Made by a program: the position numbers and the translations under genes. From positions 24,437-88,436 of the forward strand of contig JASJCA010000014.1 in the NCBI GenBank assembly GCA_030066215.1: 64,000 nt of DNA, written 5' to 3'. Numbering within the stretch: position 1 is the stretch's first letter; each line of letters begins with the position of its first letter. The DNA comes from Rhodobacter sp. Its GTDB lineage: Bacteria; Pseudomonadota; Alphaproteobacteria; Rhodobacterales; Rhodobacteraceae. Under the pieces are notes generated by a model. That model saw only the letters and a program-made list of their open reading frames with translations. It ran no database searches and was not told where the DNA came from. Below are positions 43,337 through 51,481 of the stretch, piece by piece.

Positions 43337-44056
43337 ATGAACTTCATCCCGAAAGCGACGGAGTGCGGCGCCGGTCTGTGTCCGGCCTGCGCGGTCTGCG
43401 CGCTGACGGGCTGTGCGTTTCACAATCTGAGCGGGGCAGAGGCGCATCAGCGTGGGCTGCGGCTGGACCGCGGCGACCGGCTGGACTGCCGCGGCCGGGG
43501 CGCCTGCCTGCAGTTCTGGGTGATCGTCGAGGGCACCGCGGCGACCTGCACCGCCTTCGAGGATGGCCGGCGCCAGATCCTCGGGCTCGAGGGGCCGGGC
43601 GACGTGATCTGCGCGCTGATGGCCGGGACCGGGACGCAGAACTGGCTTGAGGCCTTGAGCGACTGCCGGATCTGCGAGCTTGACCTGACGCCCCAGGCCA
43701 AGGCGCTGCGGCACGACGCGGATTTCCTGGCCGCCACCTTCGCGGTCGCGCACCGCCGGCTGGCCGCGGCGCAGGCCCATATCTCGACGCTGGGCCGGCT
43801 CGACAGCCGCGAGCGGGTGCTCTTGTTTCTCGCCCAGATGGCGGACCGGGCGGGTCGCGGGCTGGTGACGCTGCACATGTCGCGCGAGGACATCGCCGAC
43901 TATCTCGGGCTCAACGCCGAGACCGTCAGTCGCATCCTTAGCCGGATCAAGAAGTCGGGGCTGGTGAAGTTCCTCAGCCCCACCGAATACGTGGTGCCCG
44001 ACATGGCCGAGATCGCCCGCCGGCTGCCGGTGCCCGTCGCGGAGGCCGTGCCATGA
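43337..44056 (+). CDS. FNR-like Crp-family regulator with probable Fe-S cluster
   Basis: A 239-residue Crp/Fnr protein. The N-terminus holds Cys10, 15, 18, 21 and 26 (CGAGLCPACAVCALTGC). Cys113 in CRICELDL aligns with Cys122 of E. coli FNR, the fourth ligand of its oxygen-labile [4Fe-4S] cluster. Cyclic-nucleotide-like barrel and dimerisation helix follow. The HTH reads DIADYLGLNAETVSRILSRI with the FNR Glu-x-x-Ser-Arg contacts for TTGAT half-sites. It probably activates under low oxygen. It overlaps ccmF by 4 bp and is divergent from the 12-haem cytochrome gene, with an FNR-type box between. Confidence 0.88.
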   Translation: MNFIPKATECGAGLCPACAVCALTGCAFHNLSGAEAHQRGLRLDRGDRLDCRGRGACLQFWVIVEGTAATCTAFEDGRRQILGLEGPGDVICALMAGTGTQNWLEALSDCRICELDLTPQAKALRHDADFLAATFAVAHRRLAAAQAHISTLGRLDSRERVLLFLAQMADRAGRGLVTLHMSREDIADYLGLNAETVSRILSRIKKSGLVKFLSPTEYVVPDMAEIARRLPVPVAEAVP

Positions 44057-46032
44057 TCGTCGAGACCGGACATTTCGCCCTGTGGCTGGCGCTTGTCGCG
44101 GCGCTGGTGCAATCTGCGGTGCCGATATGGGGCGCCGCGCGCGGCCATCCGGCAGCGATGCGGGTCGCCGACAGCGCCGCACAGGTGCAGTTCCTGGCCA
44201 CCGCGGCGTCCTTCGGCGCGCTGACCTACGCCTTCGTGGTCTCGGATTTCTCGCTGCGGCTCACCGCGCTGAACTCGCATTCGGCCAAGCCGATGCTCTA
44301 CAAGGTCACCGGGGTCTGGGCGAACCACGAGGGCTCGATGCTGCTTTGGGTGCTGATGCTGGCGCTCTTCGGCGTGCTGATCTCGGTCTTCGGGCGGATG
44401 ATCCCGGTAGCGATGCGCGCCACGGTGCTGGCGGTCCAGGGTCTGATCGGGGTAGGGTTCTACGCCTTTATCCTTCTGACCTCGAATCCGTTCGAGCGCC
44501 TCTTGAACGCCCCGCTCGACGGCCAGGGCATGAACCCGCTGCTGCAGGACCCCGGCGTCGCCTTCCACCCGCCGCTTCTGTACCTCGGCTATGTCGGCTT
44601 CTCGACCGCGTTCAGCTTTGCCGTCGCGGCGCTGATCACCGGACGGGTCGACCCCGCCTGGGCACGCTGGATGCGGCCCTGGGTGCTGTTCGCCTGGTCG
44701 GGGCTGACCGCCGGCATCGCGCTAGGGTCCTGGTGGGCGTATTACGAGCTCGGCTGGGGCGGGTTCTGGTTCTGGGACCCGGTGGAAAACGCCTCCTTCA
44801 TGCCGTGGCTGATCGGCACCGCGCTGCTGCATTCGGCGATCGTGGTCGAGAAGCGCAACGCGCTTCTGAAATGGACCATCCTCTTGGCGATCCTGACCTT
44901 CTCGCTGTCGCTGATCGGCACCTTCCTGGTGCGCTCAGGGATCCTGACCTCGGTCCACGCCTTCGCCACCGACCCCGAACGCGGCGCCTTCATCCTGCTG
45001 ATGCTCTGCCTCTATATCGGCGCGGCGCTGACGCTTTTCGCCTGGCGCGCCGGCGATCTGGAGGACGGCGGCGTCTTCGCGCTCTGGTCGCGCGAGACCG
45101 GCTTGCTGGTCAACAACCTCCTGCTGGCGGTGGCCTGCGGCGTGGTCTTCGTCGGCACGCTTTACCCGCTGGTCTTGGAGCTGATCACCGGCGACAAGAT
45201 CAGCGTCGGCGCGCCCTATTTCAACCAGACCTTCCTGCCGATCTTCGGCGTCACCATGCTGGCCGCCGGGATCGGGCCGTTCCTGTCGTGGAAGCGCGCC
45301 CGCAAGGCCGACGTCCTGGCTCGCGCCGGCAAGACCACCGTCGTGTCGCTCGCCGTCACCGCCGCGCTGGTTTTTGCGCTGGCTTTGCGCGATCCGGTCG
45401 GGCTGCTTGGTATCTTCATCGCCGCCTGGCTGGCCACAGCGACCTGGCAAGACCTGCTGCGCCGTTGCGGCCTGCCGCACACCCCATGGACTAATGCGCT
45501 GCGCCGGCTCGCCGGGCTGCCGCGGTCGGCCTGGGGTCTTTATCTGGGTCATCTGGGGCTCGCCGTTGCAGCCGCCGGTGTCATCGCCGTCTCGGTCTGG
45601 CGCGACGAGGCGATCCAGACCGTCGATACGGGGCAGGCGACGCAGGTTGGCCCCTACGAATTCACCCTGATCGACATCGATAACACCACCGGGCCGAATT
45701 ACCAGACTTCGATCGCCGCCGTCCGCGTCACCCGCGACGGTGCGCTGGTGGCGATGCTGTTCCCCGAACGCCGCTGGTATCCGGTGGAGCAGAAGCCCAC
45801 GACCGAGGCCGGTATCCGTACGCTCTGGCATGGCGACCTCTATGCGGTGCTGGGCGACCCGAACGGGTCCGGCGGCTTCGTCACCCGATATTACTACAAC
45901 CCCGGTGTGCCCTGGATGTGGCTCGGCGCGGCGCTGATCGCGCTCGCTGCGCTGATCTCGCTCGCCGACCGGCGGCTGCGCATCGGTGCCCCCGCCGCGC
46001 GGCGTATGCCGTTGGCCCAGCCCGCGGAGTAG
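44053..46032 (+). CDS. ccmF: Cytochrome c haem lyase subunit CcmF
   Basis: A 659-residue inner-membrane protein with about 15 helices. The tryptophan-rich WWD haem-handling motif is WGGFWFWDPVENASFMPW near residue 235. Other family blocks are KVTGVWANHEGSMLLWV near residue 80, FHPPLLYLGYVGFS and a C-terminal periplasmic domain from about residue 520. With CcmH and CcmI it attaches haem to CxxCH sites in the periplasm. The start overlaps the FNR-like gene by 4 bp and ccmH follows by 4 bp, so all four genes form one operon. The other ccm genes (A-E, G) are not here. Confidence 0.93.
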   Translation: MIVETGHFALWLALVAALVQSAVPIWGAARGHPAAMRVADSAAQVQFLATAASFGALTYAFVVSDFSLRLTALNSHSAKPMLYKVTGVWANHEGSMLLWVLMLALFGVLISVFGRMIPVAMRATVLAVQGLIGVGFYAFILLTSNPFERLLNAPLDGQGMNPLLQDPGVAFHPPLLYLGYVGFSTAFSFAVAALITGRVDPAWARWMRPWVLFAWSGLTAGIALGSWWAYYELGWGGFWFWDPVENASFMPWLIGTALLHSAIVVEKRNALLKWTILLAILTFSLSLIGTFLVRSGILTSVHAFATDPERGAFILLMLCLYIGAALTLFAWRAGDLEDGGVFALWSRETGLLVNNLLLAVACGVVFVGTLYPLVLELITGDKISVGAPYFNQTFLPIFGVTMLAAGIGPFLSWKRARKADVLARAGKTTVVSLAVTAALVFALALRDPVGLLGIFIAAWLATATWQDLLRRCGLPHTPWTNALRRLAGLPRSAWGLYLGHLGLAVAAAGVIAVSVWRDEAIQTVDTGQATQVGPYEFTLIDIDNTTGPNYQTSIAAVRVTRDGALVAMLFPERRWYPVEQKPTTEAGIRTLWHGDLYAVLGDPNGSGGFVTRYYYNPGVPWMWLGAALIALAALISLADRRLRIGAPAARRMPLAQPAE

Positions 46033-46036
46033 CCCC

Positions 46037-46483
46037 ATGCGCGTCCTGGTTCTGATCCTGATGCTGCTCGCCCCGCCGGCCTTCGCGCTGGACCCCGGCG
46101 AGATGTTCGCCGACCCCGCACTGGAGGAGCGCGCGCGAGCCATCGGGCGCGAGCTGCGCTGTCTGAAATGCCGCAACCAGTCGATCTTCGATTCGAATGC
46201 CGGCATCGCCAAGGACCTGCGCGTCGTCGTGCGCGAGCGCATCACCGCCGGCGACAGCGACCGCGAGATCCTGGCATACGTGCAGGACCGGTTTGGCGAT
46301 TACGTTCTGCTGAAGCCGCCGGTCGCTGGGCACACCTATGCGCTGTGGCTGACGCCAGTGGTGCTGATGCTGGTCGGCGGGCTCGCCTTCGCGGCCTATA
46401 TGCGCCGGCCGCGACGGGCGCCCGAAGCGCTGAGCGAGGCCGACCGCGCCGCCGCGCAGGCGCTTTTGAAGGAGACCCCCTAG
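46037..46483 (+). CDS. ccmH: Cytochrome c maturation protein CcmH
   Basis: A 148-residue thiol-disulfide protein that presents reduced apocytochrome to the lyase. A signal peptide (MRVLVLILMLLAPPAFA) precedes a periplasmic three-helix domain with the redox motif LRCLKCRNQS near residue 38. A C-terminal membrane helix (ALWLTPVVLMLVGGLAFAAYM) follows. The length is that of the single-domain alphaproteobacterial form. It lies 4 bp after ccmF and ends directly before ccmI. Confidence 0.92.
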   Translation: MRVLVLILMLLAPPAFALDPGEMFADPALEERARAIGRELRCLKCRNQSIFDSNAGIAKDLRVVVRERITAGDSDREILAYVQDRFGDYVLLKPPVAGHTYALWLTPVVLMLVGGLAFAAYMRRPRRAPEALSEADRAAAQALLKETP

Positions 46484-47893
46484 ATGTTCTGGCTCGTCCT
46501 CGCTGCGGCCGCGCTGCTCTCCGGTCTCTGGATCGCCTGGCCGTTCCTGCGCAGCCGGTCGGTGGATCTGACCGGCGCGGACGGCGCGATCTCGATCTAC
46601 CGCGACCAGCTCGACGAGGTTGACCGCGACCGCGCCGCGGGACTGATCAGCGCCGCCGAGGCCGAGGCCGCCCGTGCCGAGATCGAACGCCGGGCGCTGC
46701 ACGCCGCGCGCCGGCTGGACAGGGGGATGGCGATCTCGACCCGGGCGCCGGTGACCGCGGGCGCAGTTGCGGTTTTCGCCACCGCGGCGACGCTTGGCGG
46801 CTACGCCTGGCTCGGCTCACCCGGCGCGCCCGACCAACCGCTCGCCGCGCGACAGCAGGAGGCGCTGACCCGGATGGCCGAGGCCGGCGATCTGACCAGC
46901 AAGATCCAGCTCTTGAACCAGGCGACGCAAGAGAACCCCGAGAATTTCGAGGATTGGTGGATTCTGGCGCGCAGCTATGCCGCCATCGGCGACCACGCCT
47001 CATCGGCAGACGCCTACCGCCACGCCGCCGATCTGGCGGGCGACCGGCCGGCCGTGTTGTCGGCCTATGCCGAGGCGATGACGCTGGCCAACGGCAACAA
47101 GGTGCCCGGCGCCGCGCGGCTGATCTTCGAGGGGCTCGCCCGCGACACCGCCGACCCGCGGGCCCGGTATTATGTGGCGCTGGCCAAGGCCCAGGCGCAG
47201 GATTTCCAAGGCGCCATCGACGGCTGGACGGCGCTGGCGCGCAGCTCGGCGCCGGATGCGCCGTGGATGCCGCTGGTGCGCCGCGATATCGTCAACATGG
47301 CGCGGTTTCTGAAACAGGACGTGACCGGCTATCTGCCCTACGCCTCGCCGGCCGAGATCGCTGCGGCGGGCGGCACGGGGCTGACGCCCGACATCAACGG
47401 GGTCGCAGCGCTCGAGGCGCAACTGGCCGCCGAGCCCAAGGACTACAAGGCCTGGATCGCGCTGGCCCGGGCACGGGGCCGCGCCGGCGATATGGATGCC
47501 GCAAAGGACGCGCTGGCCCAGGCCCGGCAGCACTATGCCGCCGCGCCCTTCGTGTTGCAGAAGATCGCCGAGGCAGAGCGGGCTTTGGGCCTCGACCTCG
47601 TGGCCGCGGCGCCGCGCGGACCCGATGCCGAGGACATTGCCGCCGCGGCCGAGATGACCCAGGACGAGCGCGACGCCATGATCGAAGGCATGGTCGCCGG
47701 CCTTGCGGCGCGGCTCGAGGAACAGCCCGACGATCCCGACGGCTGGGTAATGCTGGTGCGGTCCTACGCCACGCTCGGCGACCAGGAGAAGGCGCGTGTG
47801 GCCTATGACACGGCGCTGGCGCAGTTCAGCGGCGATGCCGCGGTGCTGCAGATGATCCGGGCGCAGACCGACCCGCTGATGCCGGGGCGGTAG
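46484..47893 (+). CDS. ccmI: Cytochrome c maturation chaperone CcmI
   Basis: A 469-residue protein with two N-terminal membrane helices (residues 1-22 and about 86-107) flanking a cytoplasmic loop with QLDEVDRDRAAGLISAAEAEAAR. A large periplasmic TPR domain follows (ENFEDWWILARSYAAIGDHASSA, then later repeats ending DGWVMLVRSYATLGDQEKA). CcmI binds the C-terminus of apocytochromes and delivers them to CcmF/CcmH; NrfG is a shorter relative. It starts immediately after the ccmH stop. Repeat copy E begins at the base after its stop codon. Confidence 0.9.
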   Translation: MFWLVLAAAALLSGLWIAWPFLRSRSVDLTGADGAISIYRDQLDEVDRDRAAGLISAAEAEAARAEIERRALHAARRLDRGMAISTRAPVTAGAVAVFATAATLGGYAWLGSPGAPDQPLAARQQEALTRMAEAGDLTSKIQLLNQATQENPENFEDWWILARSYAAIGDHASSADAYRHAADLAGDRPAVLSAYAEAMTLANGNKVPGAARLIFEGLARDTADPRARYYVALAKAQAQDFQGAIDGWTALARSSAPDAPWMPLVRRDIVNMARFLKQDVTGYLPYASPAEIAAAGGTGLTPDINGVAALEAQLAAEPKDYKAWIALARARGRAGDMDAAKDALAQARQHYAAAPFVLQKIAEAERALGLDLVAAAPRGPDAEDIAAAAEMTQDERDAMIEGMVAGLAARLEEQPDDPDGWVMLVRSYATLGDQEKARVAYDTALAQFSGDAAVLQMIRAQTDPLMPGR

Positions 47894-47946
47894 GCGGGGC
47901 GGCGATGGGCACGGCGGGGCTGCGCCCCATGACTCCGTGCCCGGGG
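47894..47946 (-). repeat. Dispersed palindromic repeat, truncated copy E
   Basis: On the minus strand it reads CCCCGGGCACGGAGTCATGG, then GCAGCCCCGCCGTGCCCATC, matching only the left end of the full repeats (compare copies C and D). The remaining two thirds are missing. It starts 1 bp after the ccmI stop, between convergent genes. Confidence 0.7.
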
Positions 47947-47992
47947 CAGCGCTCGGGCGGTCGCTCCGGGTCTTGACCAGCTTCCGCCCGGA

Positions 47993-50347
47993 TCAGTTTG
48001 CCGTGGGCACGCGGCGGTGCCCCAGGCGGTGGGCCACGATCAGCGCCAGGCCGGCCACCGCCGCCGCGATGTAGAGCGCCTCGAGCTTGGTCATCACCAG
48101 CGCGGCCAGGGCCAACCGCGCGAGGACCTCCCACCAGACCAGCGCGCGGCTGTCGAAGCCGGCCAAGGCGCTCGACAGTAGGTAAAGTGCCAGGACCAAG
48201 CGCGCGACCAGCAGGACCAGGGCGCCCAGGTAGAGCGTGCCGTCATAGCCCGGCAGGAAGCGAACCGCGCCGCCGCTGGCGCCGCCGGGGTCGATCACGG
48301 CGTCACGGATCAACAGCACCTCTGGGTAAAGCGCGAAGACGAAGGGGATCACGAACATCACGATCCCGGACCGGACCGCGGAAAACCCGGTCGCCATCGG
48401 CTCGGCCTTGGTGATCGTCGAGGCGGCGAAGGCGGCCAGCGCCACAGGCGGCGTGATCGCGCTGGCCACGGCGAAGTAGAAGATGAACATATGCGCGGTG
48501 AAGACCGAGAGGCCGAGGCCGGCCAGCACCGGACCCATCAGCAGCGCTGCGTTGATATAGGCCGGGACCGCCGGCATGCCCATGCCCAACAGAACCGCCA
48601 GCGACATCGTCAGCAAAAGTGCGATGAACTGGAACAACAGCGATCCGCCGGCGCCCAAATTCAGGCTGTTCAGCCAGGACAGCACGTCGAGCGAAATGAA
48701 CACCGGCAGGCCGGTGAACGACAGGCAGAAATCGATGATCGAGACGGCGAGAAACATCAGGTAGAGCGTGGCGATCAGCACGCCGGCCTGGCTCAGCGCA
48801 TCGACGATCTTGCGCGGGCGGGCACGCACCTCGGGGTCGACGAAGAGCAGCACCAAGAGCAGCATCACCGCCCACCAGCCGGCACTGCCCGCCGCGCCGG
48901 CCGAGTTCTGCACCAGCTCTTGGACCCAGCTCAGGCTGTGGACCTGGCAGCCGGCCTCGGTCAGGGTGCGCTCGGCGCCCAGCACAGCGCCGAAGAGGCC
49001 GCAGCCGACCGCGTCCTTCGGGGTCAGAAGTAGGGCCAGGATCACCAGGATCGGCCCGAAGATCATCACCAGGTTCAGGATGTCCTGGCGGTCGAGCCGC
49101 ATGTCGTCGGTGATCTCTCCGATCGCCTCGATGCCCTGCTTGCGCGACTGGAACACCGCAGAGAGGAACAGGCAAAAGAAATAGGCGACGGCCGGGATCA
49201 CCGCGGCGACGATGACGCTGGAATAGGGCACGCCGGTCAGCGAGGCCAGGACGAAGGCGGCGACGCCCATCACCGGCGGCATGATCGAGCCGCCCGACGA
49301 GGCCGCCGCCTCGACCCCGCCGGCGAAGACCTTGGTGAAGCCGCTCTTGAGCATCATCGGGATCGTCAGCACCCCGGTCGACAGCACGTTGACGATCGGC
49401 CCGCCCGAGATGGTGCCGAACATCGCCGACGAGACGATGGCGGCGTGGGCCGGGCCGCCGCGCAGGTGCCGGGTCCAGCGGAAGGCGAGCTTGATCAGCG
49501 ACCGCCCGCCGGCCGAGCTGCCGAACAGCGCGCCGAGCACCAGGTAGGGGAAGATGGTGTTGAGGATGATGTCCATGAACCGGCCGAGAAGGCCCGAGGA
49601 GTTGTTGACCAGGACGTCGTGGACCCGCGGCCGTCCGTCGGCCAAGAGCCGCGGCTCGCCCGCCAGCTTGGTGACCAGGTATTTGTTGATGTCGTCGGGG
49701 CCGTGGAAATACCAGACCAGCACGGTGATGATGGTGTAGGCCGAGATCAGGATCGCCACGATCACCAAGGGCAGGCCCCAGACCTTGATGTTGTAGGACA
49801 GGAACACGACGATCGCCAGGCCGACGATCAAGACCAGCCAGCCGCCGGTGGTGTTGACGCATTTCGGGTCGTCGACCGTGGTCGGCGGGTCGAGGCCCAG
49901 CGAATCGGCGAATTCGCGTTCGGTCTGCAGGCTTTCGGCGATCAAACGCGCCCGGTCGCCGGTGATCTGGTCGATCAGGCAGATCGCCTCGATCTCGATG
50001 AAATAGGTCAGCGAGACGGTGAACGCCATCAGCACCAGCGCGATGTCGAGCGCCAGCCCGACCCGTCGCCAGGCCGGCGACCGGTCGCGCCAGTCGCGCC
50101 ACATCGAGTGCTTCAGCGCCACGATCAGCATCATCAGCGCGAAGAACGACGGATAGAACCATTCGAACGGGAACTTGCGGAAGATCGCGCCCTCTTGCCC
50201 GGTCAGCCGCGCGGCCAGAGCGTCGTAGCCCGGGATGCCGGGGGTCGAGTTGATCAGCCCGATCAGCACCATGGCGACCGTCAGCACATAGACGATGCGC
50301 AGGCCCAGATCGGGTTTCGGCGCCTCCGGCGCGGGCGTGTCGGCCAT
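47993..50347 (-). CDS. TRAP transporter fused permease, TAXI type
   Basis: A 784-residue inner-membrane protein uniting small and large TRAP subunits. Up to residue 240 it has several helices and a long periplasmic loop with ICLIDQITGDRARLIAESLQ. The large DctM-like part follows from residue 245, with GALFGSSAGGRSLIKLAF, GTISGGPIVNVLSTG, EAAASSGGSIMPPVMG and MGMPAVPAYINAALL. This is the form that works with TAXI-type receptors, one of which is encoded 69 bp upstream. The imported compound is unknown; the adjoining sulfatase-type hydrolase hints at an anionic ester or its product. Confidence 0.9.
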   Translation of the reverse strand: MADTPAPEAPKPDLGLRIVYVLTVAMVLIGLINSTPGIPGYDALAARLTGQEGAIFRKFPFEWFYPSFFALMMLIVALKHSMWRDWRDRSPAWRRVGLALDIALVLMAFTVSLTYFIEIEAICLIDQITGDRARLIAESLQTEREFADSLGLDPPTTVDDPKCVNTTGGWLVLIVGLAIVVFLSYNIKVWGLPLVIVAILISAYTIITVLVWYFHGPDDINKYLVTKLAGEPRLLADGRPRVHDVLVNNSSGLLGRFMDIILNTIFPYLVLGALFGSSAGGRSLIKLAFRWTRHLRGGPAHAAIVSSAMFGTISGGPIVNVLSTGVLTIPMMLKSGFTKVFAGGVEAAASSGGSIMPPVMGVAAFVLASLTGVPYSSVIVAAVIPAVAYFFCLFLSAVFQSRKQGIEAIGEITDDMRLDRQDILNLVMIFGPILVILALLLTPKDAVGCGLFGAVLGAERTLTEAGCQVHSLSWVQELVQNSAGAAGSAGWWAVMLLLVLLFVDPEVRARPRKIVDALSQAGVLIATLYLMFLAVSIIDFCLSFTGLPVFISLDVLSWLNSLNLGAGGSLLFQFIALLLTMSLAVLLGMGMPAVPAYINAALLMGPVLAGLGLSVFTAHMFIFYFAVASAITPPVALAAFAASTITKAEPMATGFSAVRSGIVMFVIPFVFALYPEVLLIRDAVIDPGGASGGAVRFLPGYDGTLYLGALVLLVARLVLALYLLSSALAGFDSRALVWWEVLARLALAALVMTKLEALYIAAAVAGLALIVAHRLGHRRVPTAN

Positions 50348-50416
50348 CGCTTCGGCCCCTTCGTGAGGTCGGATCGCCGGGCGCGGCGGCGGCCCGCCCG
50401 GCGATCCTTCAGGGCG

Positions 50417-51460
50417 CTATTTGGCGCAGTCGGGGATCGTGTAGCCGGCCTCTTCCCAGGCGGCGACCGCGCCGGGGTGGTACTTGACCGGCAGGTTGCC
50501 GCACATATCGGTCAGCTCGATATCGGTCTCGCCGTGCCAGGCATTCGGCATGAACGGCGCCTTGGCCCGGTAGACCCCGTCGAGATTGTCGATGAAGGCC
50601 TTAGTCAACGCCTTGGCGGTGTTGAAGTCCATGTTGACGTTGACCAGCTCGCCGCCGACGGTGCCGGGGCCGCGGTACATGTCGTCCTCGGACACCACGG
50701 TCACGCCGTCGGCATAGCCCATCTCGGAGATCGGGATCGTCACCTTCACCGTGCCCGGAAGTGCTGCGACCTTGGTGAAGGCCTCGCTGTCGTAAACGTA
50801 CTTGGGCAGCGACCAGATCGTCACGTCGCCCGAGGCCATGGCCGCGGTCAGCCGGCCGTCGGGAAAGCTCATCGGAAGCACGAAGGCGTCGGCCGACCCG
50901 TCCTGCATGGTCTTGACCGCCTGGCCCCAGTTCACCTGGACGCCGGTATAGCCCTTGCCCTCTTCCATGCCGGTGTTGAGCTTGATGAAGAGCCGCGCGT
51001 TGGTCAGCGCCGCGCCGCGCGGCGGCCCGTTGAAGATCGTCCGGCCCTCAAGGTCGCCCCAGCCGCCCAGGTTCGAGCTGTCGTAGGCGTAAAGCCCCAT
51101 CACGGAAATCCGATAGGTGTAAAGCGCGGCCAACTGCGAGGCCAGTTCGGCGCCGTCTTCCTTGCCGAGGCTGGCATAGGGCCCGACCGCGCGCGACATC
51201 AGGAACGGCAGGATGAAGGGCACCGCGGCAATGTCGGTCTTGCCCTCGGCCACGTTCTGCGCCGAGTTGGTCAGGGTCTGGCCGGTGGTCACCTGGATGT
51301 CGGCCACGCCGTCCTTGGCCGCGGCTTCCGACAGCGCGATGACCGAGACGCCGGGCGCGCTGCTGGGCGCAGCGGTCTCGGCGGTCAGGATCGTCTGCGC
51401 CTGGGCGCCCGCGGCCGCGAGCGACGCCGCGACGGCCGCGGCGATGAGTGTCTTGGACAT
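50417..51460 (-). CDS. TAXI-family TRAP solute-binding protein
   Basis: A 347-residue periplasmic receptor. A signal peptide (MSKTLIAAAVAASLAAAGAQA) precedes a mature domain with IQVTTGQTLTNSAQNVAEGK, YRISVMGLYAYDSSN, LEGRTIFNGPPRGAALTNAR and a WHGETDIELTDMCGNLPV segment. The order fits TAXI (TRAP-associated extracytoplasmic immunogenic) receptors, which are unlike DctP. It feeds the fused permease downstream. It follows the sulfatase-type gene by 21 bp. Confidence 0.88.
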   Translation of the reverse strand: MSKTLIAAAVAASLAAAGAQAQTILTAETAAPSSAPGVSVIALSEAAAKDGVADIQVTTGQTLTNSAQNVAEGKTDIAAVPFILPFLMSRAVGPYASLGKEDGAELASQLAALYTYRISVMGLYAYDSSNLGGWGDLEGRTIFNGPPRGAALTNARLFIKLNTGMEEGKGYTGVQVNWGQAVKTMQDGSADAFVLPMSFPDGRLTAAMASGDVTIWSLPKYVYDSEAFTKVAALPGTVKVTIPISEMGYADGVTVVSEDDMYRGPGTVGGELVNVNMDFNTAKALTKAFIDNLDGVYRAKAPFMPNAWHGETDIELTDMCGNLPVKYHPGAVAAWEEAGYTIPDCAK

Positions 51461-51481
51461 GTGTTCCTCCCTGGTTGTCCT

